A stretch of DNA of 64,000 bases from the NCBI GenBank assembly GCA_947623455.1, contig OX392527.1:28140201-28204200 (forward strand), given 5' to 3'. A program made the position numbers and the translations under genes. Under the pieces are notes generated by a model. The model was given only the letters and a program-made list of their open reading frames with translations. It was not told where the DNA came from and did not search any database. Source of the stretch: Mimachlamys varia. Lineage: Eukaryota; Mollusca; Bivalvia; Pectinida; Pectinidae. Positions 34,396 to 48,600 of this stretch are shown here, one piece after another. Each line of letters opens with the position of its first letter. Positions within the stretch are counted from its first letter, which is position 1.

Positions 34396-36028
34396 AGGTA
34401 CCTTTATCTGATCATTTTGGAGTTTTTTTTTCAAAATATAGTGAAAAACATAATAACTTGATATAAGGCCATAACTTTTATCATCACTAGTGATCATATA
34501 AGCGGCGATGCTTTAAGTTTAAGCAAGATGATATTTTCTGTAATTCACTGGTCAAAATGTAATAAAAGTGAAGCAAGAATAAATCAATAATTTATATCTA
34601 TTTAATCCTAAACCCTGAGGTACTTACCCTGTATCCGATGACGTGATGGATATCTCAACACACCTCAACCGTTCCTATTGTGATATTTATATAGCGTAGG
34701 CATACGTTGTATAGAGATTATCTATATACAAACGTAAACAAAATGTGTTAACTAGTGGCCACTCCCTATTGCCTGTCAATGTGATCAGAGATGGCAATAA
34801 ACAAGAAATACTACTACCACGCGACAAAAAACTTCCTGAATGTGAGGCTTGCTCAATAATTTATTGAAATCGAGTTTGTAATCCTCTCTCTTAAGCACGT
34901 GTAGTTAGACTATGCGAAACGTAAATAACTGCCAATTCTAATGAATATTTCTCAAATCACGGAGGTTTCTTTACGTGACATGAAAGATGTCTTGAAGAGG
35001 GAAGGGTTTTCTGTAAATGATTCAGAGCATTACAAAAAGACTAAAATTCATGTAGAGATATTACCATATGTAGAGTACTGATTAGGAAGTTTAATACCAA
35101 TGTTCTGATCGCGGTACTACTACTGGTCTGTGTTCCAACGAAACTTTCTAGGATGCAGTTCAAGCCAAAAACTAGTACTTATTCTTTTTCTATGTGCATG
35201 CCGTCATGTTTCTAAAACATCAATAACCAATACAATAAGATAGACACATACATAATGTACATGCTACTCCGATAAAAGGCGTCTAGCGATGACTAACAAA
35301 CAGCAAATCGTTGTAATAACGTGTGTTTTACTGAAACCGTTGAGATATTTCTTTGAACCATGACCACTAACCATAACTTACTGTCCTTAAGTAATTCACA
35401 CACTTGTATATCACACTTTCCCTGTAAACATAGACCATTCACGTGGTCCAATAGTAAGTACTAGCTATTTCTACGATTCGGTATCTTTCACCTCTTATAA
35501 AAGCGGACACTAGAACCGAATCCGCGGGTTTATGACATTCTTATTCACGTACTCGAACTTCAATCTATGTGAAGGGGCTTCCTAAATGTGTTTACACACG
35601 AAGAGCATGACATTCCTCATCTCATCTAGAAGCTGAGGGTCTTTTTTATTCGCTATCTGATTTGATTGATAATTGGAATCCTTTGTAAAACGTTGGTCAA
35701 AATAAATCGGTTTAAGACCAGATGATAGTCTTCTCAAGAGAACACTTAATTACATGAGCCGTATATTTGTGGGCTGTAATGAATGTATAGAGTGTGGAAA
35801 CGTTTGAAGCTTCGATAGTATATTTTGTTATATAAAGCACGCCGTGCCCACTTTGTGTTTAAAGCAGACTAATTCAGAAATCTGGTGCTAATTCTTCCGT
35901 CGTTTCAGACAAAGATGAAAAACACTGACAGGGTTAACGGAAGACATTATTTTGATCCTCTCTCTTATTAAAAAATTGAAATGCTATCGCTGTTCAAGGG
36001 AGCAATTAAGCCATCAGATGGCATCAGA
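34396..36028. other. Upstream intergenic region of the GPCR gene
   Basis: No coding frame of interest. It may hold distal regulatory sequence for the receptor, but no specific site can be supported. Confidence 0.4.
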
Positions 36029-36036
36029 TATAAAAG
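36029..36036 (+). promoter_or_regulatory. Candidate TATA box for the GPCR gene
   Basis: TATAAAAG lies about 290 bp upstream of a consensus splice donor (GAG|GTGAGT at 36327) and 627 bp upstream of the coding start. A transcript starting some 30 bp downstream would have a first untranslated exon of roughly 260 bp. There is no independent evidence of the start site. Confidence 0.45.
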
Positions 36037-36059
36037 GCCTCGCCTAACCGGTATCCTGG

Positions 36060-36326
36060 CTATCCTGATGCGGCAGGCCATTACGACTGGCAGGGTTAAC
36101 GGAGTGGCAGGTAGGCCGCGCTAGTACTAGATCGCCGCTGGAAGTCTACGGCTACATACGGAGTACATTGTGGGCCTTTCATTCTGGCCTAATTGTGTTT
36201 AGTTTATACTGTATCAAGCTACTCCTAATTGCTGCTTAATTTCCTATTTATTTGAGATTGCTATAAATATGTCTGATACTGTAGCGCACCTGAGTAGAAT
36301 CGTTATATATCTCCGACAGAGAGGAG
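36060..36326 (+). other. Proposed 5' untranslated exon of the GPCR gene
   Basis: The right boundary is the strong donor GAGGAG|GTGAGT at 36327. The left boundary is only estimated from the TATA-like box. A proposed 258-bp intron (36327-36584) ends at CTCATTTCAG, after which exon 2 begins at 36585. Confidence 0.45.
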
Positions 36327-36655
36327 GTGAGTCGAGAGCAGTTTATTGGTTTATACACAGCTAGATATAGACCACTTAATTAAATAATATACGTCAGATG
36401 TTATTACTTATTATTAGGTTAATACGTTATTTCAGTCTTTTATTGGTTCAGGGACTTACCAAGGCACTCTTTTTTATCGTAGTATCATGGGATGTGTGCT
36501 ATTTAACTTCCATTCAATAATATATCATTCAATATATATTTTTAAAACATCGATTGAAATGATAAAATATTTGTCTCATTTCAGGCCTGGATGTTGACCG
36601 ACGTCTGTAATGTCTAAACAGGACACCTGACATCCGATTTGAAGATAAGCGTTGA

Positions 36656-39600
36656 ATGTCCTACGTCCCGGCTACTACGATGGATACAGAGACAGGGATC
36701 GAGACCCCCACGGAACAGGGTTATTATGCGACCATCAACCCCCCTCTTTTGAACGCCAGTGTTCCGGCGGACGGAAGCAGTACTATTGGTCACACTCCTT
36801 TACAAGTTCCTGTTTATCTTCAGGCCATTATTATCACTATGTATTCGGCAATTATTATTCTATCGGTAGGAGGAAATCTGACAGTGTGTTTTATAGTGTT
36901 TCGGGCAAGGCGCATGCGCACAGTGATGAATTTTTTCATAGTTAGTCTCGCTATGAGTGATCTCTTGATGGCCCTTTTGTGCATCCCTTTTACATTTGTT
37001 GCCAACCTCGTTCTGAATTATTGGCCTTTTGGCGACATCTTGTGTCCCATTGTTACATTCCTACAATCAGTGACAGTTTTCCTCAGCTCTTTCACTCTCG
37101 TCGCTATTAGCATGGATCGCTATATTGCCATTATATACCCACTTCGGCAAAAAATGTCGAAAAAACAAGCGTTTATCGTAATTGCTTTGATCTGGCTCAT
37201 AGCATTCATAATCCCCATTCCCACAGCAATGTATTCTTGGACTCACAAATACGTCAACGTTTCAACTGCCCCGAAATTTTGCCAGGAAATGTTTGATAAT
37301 CCTGAGGATAAACGATTGTACGGGACAATGATCATGTTACTACAATACTTCATACCCCTCATTATACTTATGTTTACCTACGGGCGGATCAGCGCCGTCA
37401 TGTGGATAGATAGAGCGCCGGGAGAGGCCATGACGACACGTGACCAACGCATGACGGAATCAAAGCGGAAGGTGAGCATTTGCCTAATTATTCCCGATTT
37501 AAGGTGTACATGCCGCTACTTTACATCTGGTAGATAACTTGTAACTTCCGCTTTTGAAAATAAATCTTACAAAATAATTATTATAGAACCTTTTTTTACA
37601 AATAAATGAAGTTCGTAAAAAACATTAATCTAAATTCACTCACATTAACTAAAATTAGAAAGAAACTGATTGCGTAAAGGAATTTTAATAATTTGTTGGT
37701 GTTATTTTGCTTAATTCAGTCACAACAATGTAGTAAGGTATCTAAAACGGTATCTAAAACGTTGTAGCGACTGACTTTAGATATTGGCATGAAGAATGAA
37801 TTGCAATTATAAGTACAGGTAATGATTTACTGTGTTACATGATACACGTAATTTGCCTGCATGGATATCACTATACCTGGCGTTCTCGCTCATGAATGAT
37901 GACTTACAAACTCGTCTTATGCACTTTTACACTGATCTTTTTGGTTAACTTTCTCATTTTTCTGCAAATTGTATAAGTAAAACTAATGATACTTCCCAAA
38001 GAGTTGCCTCCTTTTACTATAAATAAACTTCCGTTTCACTGAAGAGATGTCAATTCCGTCCTAAATTGAGTTACCGAAAAGAGAACACCAGATTACTGTC
38101 CGGATAAGTGTTGACAGTCTGTGTAAAGACTTATTTCTAACTCTATAGAACTAGAAAGAAAAGTTGAAAAATGTTTTTATAGATATTGCATCGCGTGAAA
38201 ATTCAAAAATTTGATTTATAGAGAAGAAAACATCAAACGTTGAACATCTTTCCTGTATTGATTTTTATACTTTGAAACATGGCTTAATGACACAAGATGA
38301 CAGTTAAATTGAAATGATATGGAGTTAAAGTGAACGATATACGTCAGAGGCGGGGGAGCGTTCCCTTAATGTTACCCCCGAGTGGCAATCTGGTGTGAGA
38401 TCGTGCATGCCTGGACACATCATTCCACTTTTCAATTTCTAGGACCCTTTATCACAATATCGTAATGATTCGCCGGAACGAAGGTTCGACTAACGAAACT
38501 TTAGCAAAGTGCTTAAGATAGTGTTGTTACTAAAATAACCTCAACGTTTTATTGTGAAAAGAGCCTAAGATACTGTTGTTACTAAAATAATAATTCAGCA
38601 TTTTATTGTAGAAAGTGAGTAAAATAGTGTTGTTACTAAAATAATACCTCGACGTTTTAATGTGGAAAGTGCGTAAGATAATGTTGTAACTAAAATAATA
38701 CTTCAAGATTTTATTGTACTAATTGAAGAAAAAGCAATTGCACATTTTAGGACGTCCCCTATAACGTATTTGTGGATATTACTGTAGGGGGCTTAACTTG
38801 TAATGACCTCGGTTTCACGTTCGTACTGATTAGAATATTATCCACGGAAATGTTTGGTCAAGTAACAATAGGTTGCCACTGTTCAGATGTAATTCCCAAT
38901 CATGGTATCATGTTTGACCAACTCTATGATAAGAAGGGGAATTATCCTGAGGTTTCACAAACTCCCATTTTTCAATCCCATTTTATTAATATGTTTAATA
39001 GGTCACCTGTGTAAGATGAACGTCACCTTGATAAGTGATTTTACCTAAACTTAGCGGTATCCCATTTGTTTGGTTGCCTTAGCATTGCTTGATGGCCTAT
39101 AGTACCTCGTTTGTAACTTTCCATTGGTTAATGCTTCCCCATTTGTTTAGTAACAAAAAGAAAATAGCGAACTTTGTTTTATGTAAGGGAACGAATATTA
39201 GATATCTTTCAGTATATTCGAATATCCGGGGAAAATGTTTTCTTACCCTCGTTACAGTATGGCGAAAAAAATGAATTAAACTGCATCACACAGCTGATGT
39301 AAATGTGAAGTTATGTAATTAACGTTTTTCTAAGTGCCACAATCATGTGTTAGCATATTTGAACAAATCATCTGTCTTAGTTTGTTTTAAATGTAACATG
39401 TGTGACTGCATCAGACATCTAAGATAAGTTATTCTAAAACAGGAAGTTATGTTGCAAAATCTCGATAGGTCAATAGGTACGCGCGATTCAGTTGGCTAAA
39501 CTCCACCTTCAAATTACTCGAGATATATCTACATGCCACTTTATAAAGCTTTCTAGACAGGACTGCGCTACAGATTAAAGAACGATTATGGCGTCATTCC

Positions 39601-42600
39601 AGATTTGAAAGTGCTAAACTAATATGCCTTATCTGCCGTTAAAAATTCCATCTAGAATATCTTAAGTCATTACGTTCCCATGTCAGTTGTCAGGTCCAGT
39701 AAAACACGACATGCTTTTGAGTCAATACTAACACAAAAATCGCTTTAATTTTTTTTTATATTCAACTAGTGTACAATGTTTATCCAGAGGGTAAGGAGGT
39801 CACCACGCTGTGTACGCTTGCCAACAGATACAACTACATACCCGGCGTGTTTGTTATCGTATACAAAATAGCTGGAAGCCAGACATTAATAAACAAATAA
39901 AATCGGTCATATGCAACCATTGGTACTTTGTACCTGTATCCCATTCCCGTCGATAATACAATGCTCAATATTTGATTCATTTCTAAAGCACCATATCTCG
40001 TTCCAAGTTTCTGCTAAATGTAGATGGCTAAGATTTTCAACATCCGTTTCTAGCAAATAAACGTATCTATACAAAGCCTGAATTACCTATTATACGACCA
40101 TTTTGGTGTCGATAAATAAGCTTTATGCTTCCGCCAGCGTGAATGGCCTACAACAGCAATGTAAAATCGGCAAAATTATATACCTATTACGTCACACCAT
40201 TGAACCTGGCCAAAGAAATGCTGCCAGGACATTATCTGTGCACGATAATAACCCAATAATTAATACCATTATCTTTTTTCACTATTTGATATGGATTATA
40301 GCTGAAAATGATAATGATAGTTTTATGGTTATCGGAAGCCCGTGTTCAGAACATTTATGAAAAATAATTGTACCGGTGAATTGCGCATATTCATAAATAT
40401 TTACATATGCTCAGCACAATGATAAAAGACAGTTGTCACCATAAGCTAATTACACCCTGTGCCTAAGGTTATAACAACATGTACTATTGTGACATCATAA
40501 ATTTTATTAATGTCAACACTAAATAATTAAATGAAGCACAATTGCTTTATCAAAATGTAGATATTGATCATGAATATTATTGCAAATATTGTTAAGGTCA
40601 TATAACACGCATTTCTCTTGCTGACAAACTTACATAATGTTTTCTTAAACCGTTATTGCCTAACTACGTTTATGCTTATTGTAATGTGAAATATAAACAC
40701 TTACCAAAAGTTGGCATATTCTTTGGCTATTTAATTATATCTGTATTAAATGGGATTTGTAATTTTAACTTCTGTCGTGAAGTTTTCGAGCGGTAAAGTT
40801 CTAAACATAAACTGTTGCAAAAAAAGGAAACCTGACAAAAAGAATATGTATAATACGCCATTATCAAGATTTGCTAGTTTCTTTAAAAGGGATGATCTTC
40901 GAGAAGTTGAACACGTGTCAAAATCTGAGGAATCCATTTGACAGCTATCGACTTCTTAGTAATTGTTTTGTTTTATCGCCAGTGGAATCATGTTTTTCGA
41001 CCTATCCTTGATGGTAAGTGGAAGTCATCCAGAAAACGTAACTAATATATTGCATCACATCGTTATAAATCCAGTCTCTGTAATTGCACATCTTTTTTAC
41101 GTATTGCGAACTAGCGCCTTATTAGCAATGTTATTGCATAGACAATCATTAATAATCTCGCATATTTATAACACGCATTGCCTGTTTGGAGGCAGATTAT
41201 TTACGATATGAAGTGTAAACCGTTTGTCTTCACTTTTGATGCGGGGTCCGTCAAGACTCAGCTGCAGGGGTATTTGATAAATCACTCTCTTCTCACGTGG
41301 GTCTCGTTTCCGCCTCGTCCATTTAATCGGCCATTTCAGCTAGTTCAAAGCCCTGCGTACCAACCAGTCAGTAGGTGCAGTATTGACCTATTAGGGATAT
41401 CTTTGATTGGTATACGACTTGTTACTGGAAGTAGACATCAGCCATGGAACTGTCGGGACTAAAGCACTTAGCACTTAAAAAACGACGCAACTATGAAAGT
41501 AGAAAATGAATATGTATAAACATAGAACTGGTACATCTGTATTATTTGTATCAATTCTACATTTGATGGTGTCATGATTTATTGTCAATTTACGAAGCAT
41601 GGTACAGCACATCATACATTTTCTATGTTTGTCTTATAGTTTCCTGCAATTATCCATAATTGGTGACCATAGAGAAACCGCTCATTCCATGGGTCAGACT
41701 GTTCTCTTTAGAAAGCCAATATCAAATCGCATAACCGTCACGCCTTTTCCCTAATGATCTCAGAATAGCTTTCTTACAAGGTCGCCAAAAATCACCGATT
41801 CAGTATGTTTAAAAAAGGCCACTGACTGCTGTGGAAAGGATTCGCTATACCGACAGTTGTACGTTTCTGCAGATCATATTTCGGTTTACTTACATAATGC
41901 AGTTACCCTACGTTGTGTGACACACACACAGTTGAAGCCAACTACTGTATTTATTTCTGTCACTGGTTTCGATATCCTTTCGTTTTATAACCATGGATCT
42001 GTGATAATGTGTTTACATCAGACTACTTTTATCAGTGTTTAGAGAAAAAGATCTGTCGATTTGTAATTTCTAAATCCTTCTTGATCAATATTGCAATATA
42101 TCGGAATTTGAATATTGTAACTCGACTGAATGTTCACGAAAGAGGTTAAAAGTATCAAATAAGTCATAATGATACTTGCTGTTGTTTTGCGCATATTTGT
42201 ACTTTTGTCATAGGTGGGGAGAAGCAAGCGTAAGTGGATAGTGTTGAGTTTTTAATTAGCAGTTTGGAAACATGTTCGTTTTAAACTGTAATAAATCGGC
42301 ATTGATGATATTTAAAAAAAATCGTACCGTTTCCGTATTTTGACTAAGTATGAACTTGAAACATAATTAAGACTATATAAATTAGCTTTGTTCGTAACTA
42401 GGAAAGTATACATAATAAAATATACTAATAAGTACACATAGATATAAAATCAGAGAATACCAAAACAATAATCTGATCTAAAAATTGATTAAACTAATGG
42501 CAAAATATAAATAAAGTCAATACTGCCACGGAAACCTTTAAAAAAAGTACAAGAATATCGCCAGATGACCCGGAAGAGTAAGCGTCTTCTGCTTCATCGA

Positions 42601-45600
42601 CGACAACCGCCATGTAAATCTTTATCCCATCCAAATAAACATCAAGTCCTTAAAATGAGAACCGAGTCTTCATTTTCAAATACAAAAAATAAGCAGAACA
42701 TTATTTTCATATCACACAACGGTACAACATATTTTTAAATGAGACCAAGATACCGACTTCGAAGAAGCATATATGTTACTATTAAGAAAGAGAAAGTTCG
42801 CATTGGAAAATCGAATTTGTCCCGTTTATAATATTCCAGTGACTTAGTAGTAAGCTGTCCACGTTGGTCACAGTTTTATAATAAGTAAAGATCGAGGTAA
42901 GCAGCAATATCATTTATGCTTTTTGAATGCATTGCTGTGCAATAAACGCAATTGATTGATAAAACAGACTGGTAGTAATGCATTGTAGCCTCTCAATGAG
43001 TATACTAGAACTCACCGAACTATACTAGATATCCACGACATTTATGACAATATAGCACTCGCGCCATCTGTTTATCAAGAACACAATTGATCTCAGACGG
43101 GCCTTACGTGCGATAACTTTTGTGCCAAAAATATATTTTCTGGCTGCGTCTGTGTTCCAGCAGAGTTTGACGGATAAGAGGAAGGAACGGTCACGTGAGT
43201 CCAATATCCGTTCAATCACATGTCCAGTTTAGAGTGGTCACCGGAAGTGAACTGAGTGGGGGCGTCTGACGAACTTTTATAATATACTGATTAATCAGGA
43301 TTTATATTCAAGAAACTTTCGTGTTGGTAATGTTATGATTACTTGAAATGATGATGTCAAAACTAAAAACAACTCACTGGATGTTCAAATTCGTATGAAT
43401 GTATTACAATCGTAATAAATTGATCTTGATTTGTTTTCATAAGCAAGTTAAAAGTAGGTAGTGATCAAACCGTACCAATCAGTTTTTCTTTAGTATTTTC
43501 AAATCTTAAACACCACTCGAAACAAAATTAATCAGTAAATTAAACAAAAACTGCCAATTTATCTTTCCATAGCCACTTCACTATAACTGACACAAAATAG
43601 ACACTCTGCCATATTGGTAATGTTCTCTACGCGAGCCGTGTCAAGGTAATCGTACGACCGTTAATTTGTGTTCAACCTAGCAGAAGTGGAGGACATTATT
43701 CTTACGGTTCCAACTTCCGGCTTCAGTCCAAATGTTGTGTTTTATGAGAGAGATAATGGAGATATATTCCAATACACAAGTCGACGAGGTTCCTGTGGAA
43801 GAGTGGTTCAACCTCTTTGGGACAACGTTTGTTCCCCATCAACAACCCCGAGGAGTATCGAAATGATTTGTACCCTAAAACAGCGTTCGAAGTTCTCAAC
43901 TTTATTGCCTATTGCTCTGATAACAGAAATAAAATGCTTGAATGTAACAATTTCAGAGATGCAAAAGTGCATGACAGGAAATAAATGGGAAATGGCATAA
44001 CGTATGAATCCACAGCATTTATTTGTCAGATATCAGTAATAGTGGTGGGGGTGGTTAAATGTAGAACATAGCAGATGATCAGTTGGTAGGTAGCTTGTTC
44101 CCACCAATCCAGTTTTGTCGATAGCTTGTTCCCACCCATCTCGTTTTGTCGGCAGCTTGTTCCTACTCATTCAGTTTTGTCGGTAGCTTGTTCCCACCCA
44201 TCTCGTTTTGTCGGCAGCTTGTTCCTACTCATTCAGTTTTGTCCGTAGCTTGTTCCCACCCATCTCGTTTTGTCGGTAGCTTGTTCACACCCATCCAGTT
44301 TTGTTGGTAGATTGTTCCTACTCATCCAGTTTTGTCGGTAGCATGTTCTCACCCATCCTGTTTTGTCGGTAGTTTGTTCCTACTCATCCAGTTTTGTCGG
44401 TAGCTTGTTCCCACCCATCCAGTTTTGTTGTAGCTTATTCCTACTCATCCAGTTTTGTCGGTAGCTTGTTCCCACCCATCCAGTTTTGTCGGTAGCTTGT
44501 TCCTACTCATCCAGTTTTGTCGATAGCTTGTTCCTACTCATCCAGTTTTGTCGGTAGCTTGTTCCTACTCATCCAGTTTTGTTGGTAGATTGTTCCTACT
44601 CATCACGTTTTGTCGGTAGCTTGTTCCTACTCATCTAGTTTTGTCCGTAGATTGTTCCTACTCATCCAGTTTTGTCGGTAGCTTGTTCACACCCATCCAG
44701 TTTTGTCGGTAGCTTGTTCCTACTCATCCAGTTTTGTCGGTAGCTTGTTCCCACCCATCCAGTTTTGTTGTAGCTTATTCCTACTCATCCAGTTTTGTCG
44801 GTAGCTTGTTCACACCCATCCAGTTTTGTCGGTAGCTTGTTCCTACTCATCCAGTTTTGTCGGTAGCTTGTTCCTACTCATCCAGTTTTGTCGGTAGCTT
44901 GTTCACACCCATCCAGTTTTGTCGGTAGCTTGTTCCTACTCATCCAGTTTTGTCGGTAGCTTGTTCCCACCCATCCAGTTTTGTTGGTAGATTGTTCCTA
45001 CTCATCCAGTTTTGTTGTAGCTTATTCCTACTCATCCAGTTTTGTCGGTAGCTTGTTCACACCCATCCAGTTTTGTCGGTAGCTTGTTCCTACTCATCCA
45101 GTTTTGTCGGTAGCTTGTTCCTACTCATCCTATTTTGTCGGTAGCTTGTTCCTACTCATCCAGTTTTGTCGGTAGCTTATTCCTACTCATCCTGTTTTGT
45201 CGGTAGCTTGTTCCTACTCATCCAGTTTTGTCGGTAGCTTGTTCCTACTCATCCAGTTTTGTCGGTAGCTTGTTCCTACTCATCCAGTTTTGTCGGTAGC
45301 TTGTTCCTACTCATCCAGTTTTGTCGGTAGCTTGTTCCTACTCATCCAGTTTTGTCGGTAGCTTGTTCCTACTCATTCAGTTTTGTCGATAGCTTGTTCC
45401 TACTCATCCAGTTTTGTCGGTAGCTTGTTCCTACTCATCACGTTTTGTTGGTAGATTGTTCCTACTCATCCAGTTTTGTTGGTAGATTGTTCCTACTCAT
45501 CCAGTTTTGTCGGTAGCTTGTTCCTACTCATCCAGTTTTGTCGGTAGCTTGTTCACACCCATCCAGTTTTGTTGGTAGATTGTTCCTACTCATCCAGTTT

Positions 45601-48600
45601 TGTTGGTAGATTGTTCCTACTCATCCAGTTTTGTCGGTAGCTTGTTCACACCCATCCAGTTTTGTTGGTAGATTGTTCCTACTTATCCAGTTGTGTTGGT
45701 AGATTGTTCCTACTCATCCAGTTTTGTCGGTAGCTTGTTTTCACTCATCCTCGATATCCTTGGGTTACGACCAAGTCTGATAGCTGTTGATGTTATGTCA
45801 CAGATCATTCTTTTTATCTCGACCCGTCATCCAATAGATTTGAATAGTGAGATGAACACCCCAAGTCATGTTTGATTACTTGATAAATATAGTAGCATAA
45901 TGTCTAGTTGTTGATTAATATATTTTTTGTTTTTGTATATTTTCACCCCTTCACACACATGTTTGACTAAAAGATGCCAAGTGATGATTACATAAACATA
46001 TCACGAATTTAATGTCCTAACTGGATACAGTAACATGATGTCCCTGTGGTAACATTATTCTGAGAACGGATATCACCTGTGAAAATCAAGAGAGAAAAAA
46101 CGAACAAAAAGGGAAACAATGTAAATAATTATTCTGAATGAAGCAGCGGACCAATATTTCATGATTGATTTGGCCTGTAATAAACAGGAGACCTTATCCC
46201 TGTCTAAATTCGAATACCAAGGGCTTGCTGCAGAAAAAAACGTTGTATCGTGTCTGATGGTCAACAGTTAGCTTAGCGATGTGGGTATGCTTGTCTTGTA
46301 CGGAAATACTTGCGGAATGGGATGTTCAGGTTTGATTAGTATAATTATGCCGTCTATATAATTGAGAACTCTATTGTATGATATTTTCTGTAGTAAATCG
46401 TGATTATACTGTCGAAAATCGTGATTTACTAATTTGGATTACGAGGAGATCCATTAAAAAGGAGACTTTCAAAATAATTATATGGAGTAATACATTCGCA
46501 AATTATTTCAATTGACCAATGAAATGCCCTGTTATATATCTAGTAAATCAGATTGACAAATGAAATGTGGTGTTATATCTGTAGTAAATGTGATTTACTC
46601 TCCATTTTGTATCATCTTCTTTCTTTATAGCATTCAACATTCCGTGCCAAGGACTAACTTGTAAGAACAAAACATTGCTTCAAAAGGATGATTAATTGAA
46701 AGCAATGGGTTATATATTTGCTTAAACTTTGTCATTAATACTCGTTTTCCAACCACAGATTGAATGTGGTAATGTGTTTTACCGTCCTGATGGTCGTAAT
46801 CCTCTCTACGATTGTTGGGCTGATGTAAAGATGGTTGTTTATACGATTTAACAACATTGTATATGTGATTACCAGCTGTGTGTTTATGGAACCATACTCT
46901 TCCTTTGTATCGACGCAGCGTAAGGTGTGTTAGCTATGATAGATTCTCCTAAGACTGAGGCGCTGCCAGGAGACGGCTACAGAGCGGTGCTCGCCGTCCA
47001 CACCTTGTGGTCAAAACCCTTTAATAGTCGTAGACCAGAACATCTTCTTTAGAATAGCGTTTTAACCGGGCCAAAGTATTATGCTGAGCAGTACTGTAAC
47101 TGAGCAGTTATCTTCCAATCTGTTACCGTAATCAATAACTCAAATTCATTCCGAACGTAACCATCACCAAAGTGAAAAAATAAATAAATAATAATAATAT
47201 GCTTTAAACTTTTAAGATTATCCGTGTATATACACATTTATTTTAATAATGAGTGTGACTGTATCCCTCGAGATGTTGACCGTAGCCCGTGGGATTGTGA
47301 CCGTATCCCATAGGATTGTGAACTTATCCTATGGTATTGTGACCGTAGCGGTATGTTTGGGTAAGGCTCCATTGCGATAGTCCGGATCTTTTGCAGATTT
47401 AAAGTGCTACCACACTGGTTTATAATGTCGAAGGCCCCCAGTAGAACACCATCCCGGTCACATTATACTGACGACGGGTGAACCAGTCGCTCCAATGCCA
47501 TAACGCTGAGCGTCAAACAGGGAGTAGTATATATAACTTCGATTGTTAGTCGAAAGTCCAAAAGTGAGGTTGGGTCACGGCTGACATTAGGAAGGAGAAA
47601 GGTGAGAAGAAAGAAGGGAACAGATAAGAACCCTAATTTAGTCGTTCTTACAATGTACGATCATGCAATGTGGCAGAAAGTACAATTCCTACGCCTGTAG
47701 GGCAGCAATCTGATTAAAAAGCACACCCTTAGTCTCGCTTGGTTACTCTCCGCTTACATGTAGGATCTGCCAACTTCCCATAAGGGCTCCTGTTTTGGAC
47801 TACTTTTGCATTAGCCGTCAAATTACTCCTTTCAGGATCTTGAAAGTGAATGCTGATGGACGAAAAATCTTGCATTGTTTATTCATGCGACAAGCCATTT
47901 CGTCACAACAAGCTAATGTGCATGTTGTGACGAAACGACTTGCTCCAAAGGACATCGTCAATCTGATTATTCGGCTGGATTGTGCAATCATGGTCTTAAG
48001 ACCTTTTATTTGGATGTTGTCAGATCCTTTAGGATCTGCATTTCAATCAGACTATAGTATATAAGACGCAGGGAGTTGTAATTATGTTCTTCAAATCATC
48101 AGCTTAGCGCATATTACCTTTCTAAAGTTCTTTTCTTTTGTTATTAAATTCGTATTATGCACATGTTAATGTCCTTAGTGCTCGGGTTTAGACACAAGTG
48201 GATATCTGTCGTCATATATATTAAAACTCCGATTTCCTTTGACTCCTACATCATTATAAATATATATAGAAGCAACAGCTATTGAGTCCGTATACATGTA
48301 AACCAAGAACGTCACACGTGCTAAACTACCTACATTTGTATGCTCACCATGACCGCCGACAGAAACTTGCACCTCGGATCAAATAAGGGTAAAATGAATG
48401 ACAAAATTATTCAAATTTTCTATCGCAAAGAATATTCATCAACCTGCATGCCCCGTCATTTAGAATAGTATGCATTAAATGGCAATGTTTGTCGAACCCA
48501 AGTTCAAACTACGACTGAAGACCAGAAACATTAAATGGCAATGTTTGTCGAACCCAAGTTCATACTACGACTGAAGACCAGAAACATTAAATGGCAATGT

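Noticed and set aside
36652..37005. Overlapping frames at the start of the GPCR (97 codons + and 61 codons -)
   Set aside because: They are in the wrong frame or strand relative to the clear seven-helix receptor coding sequence.
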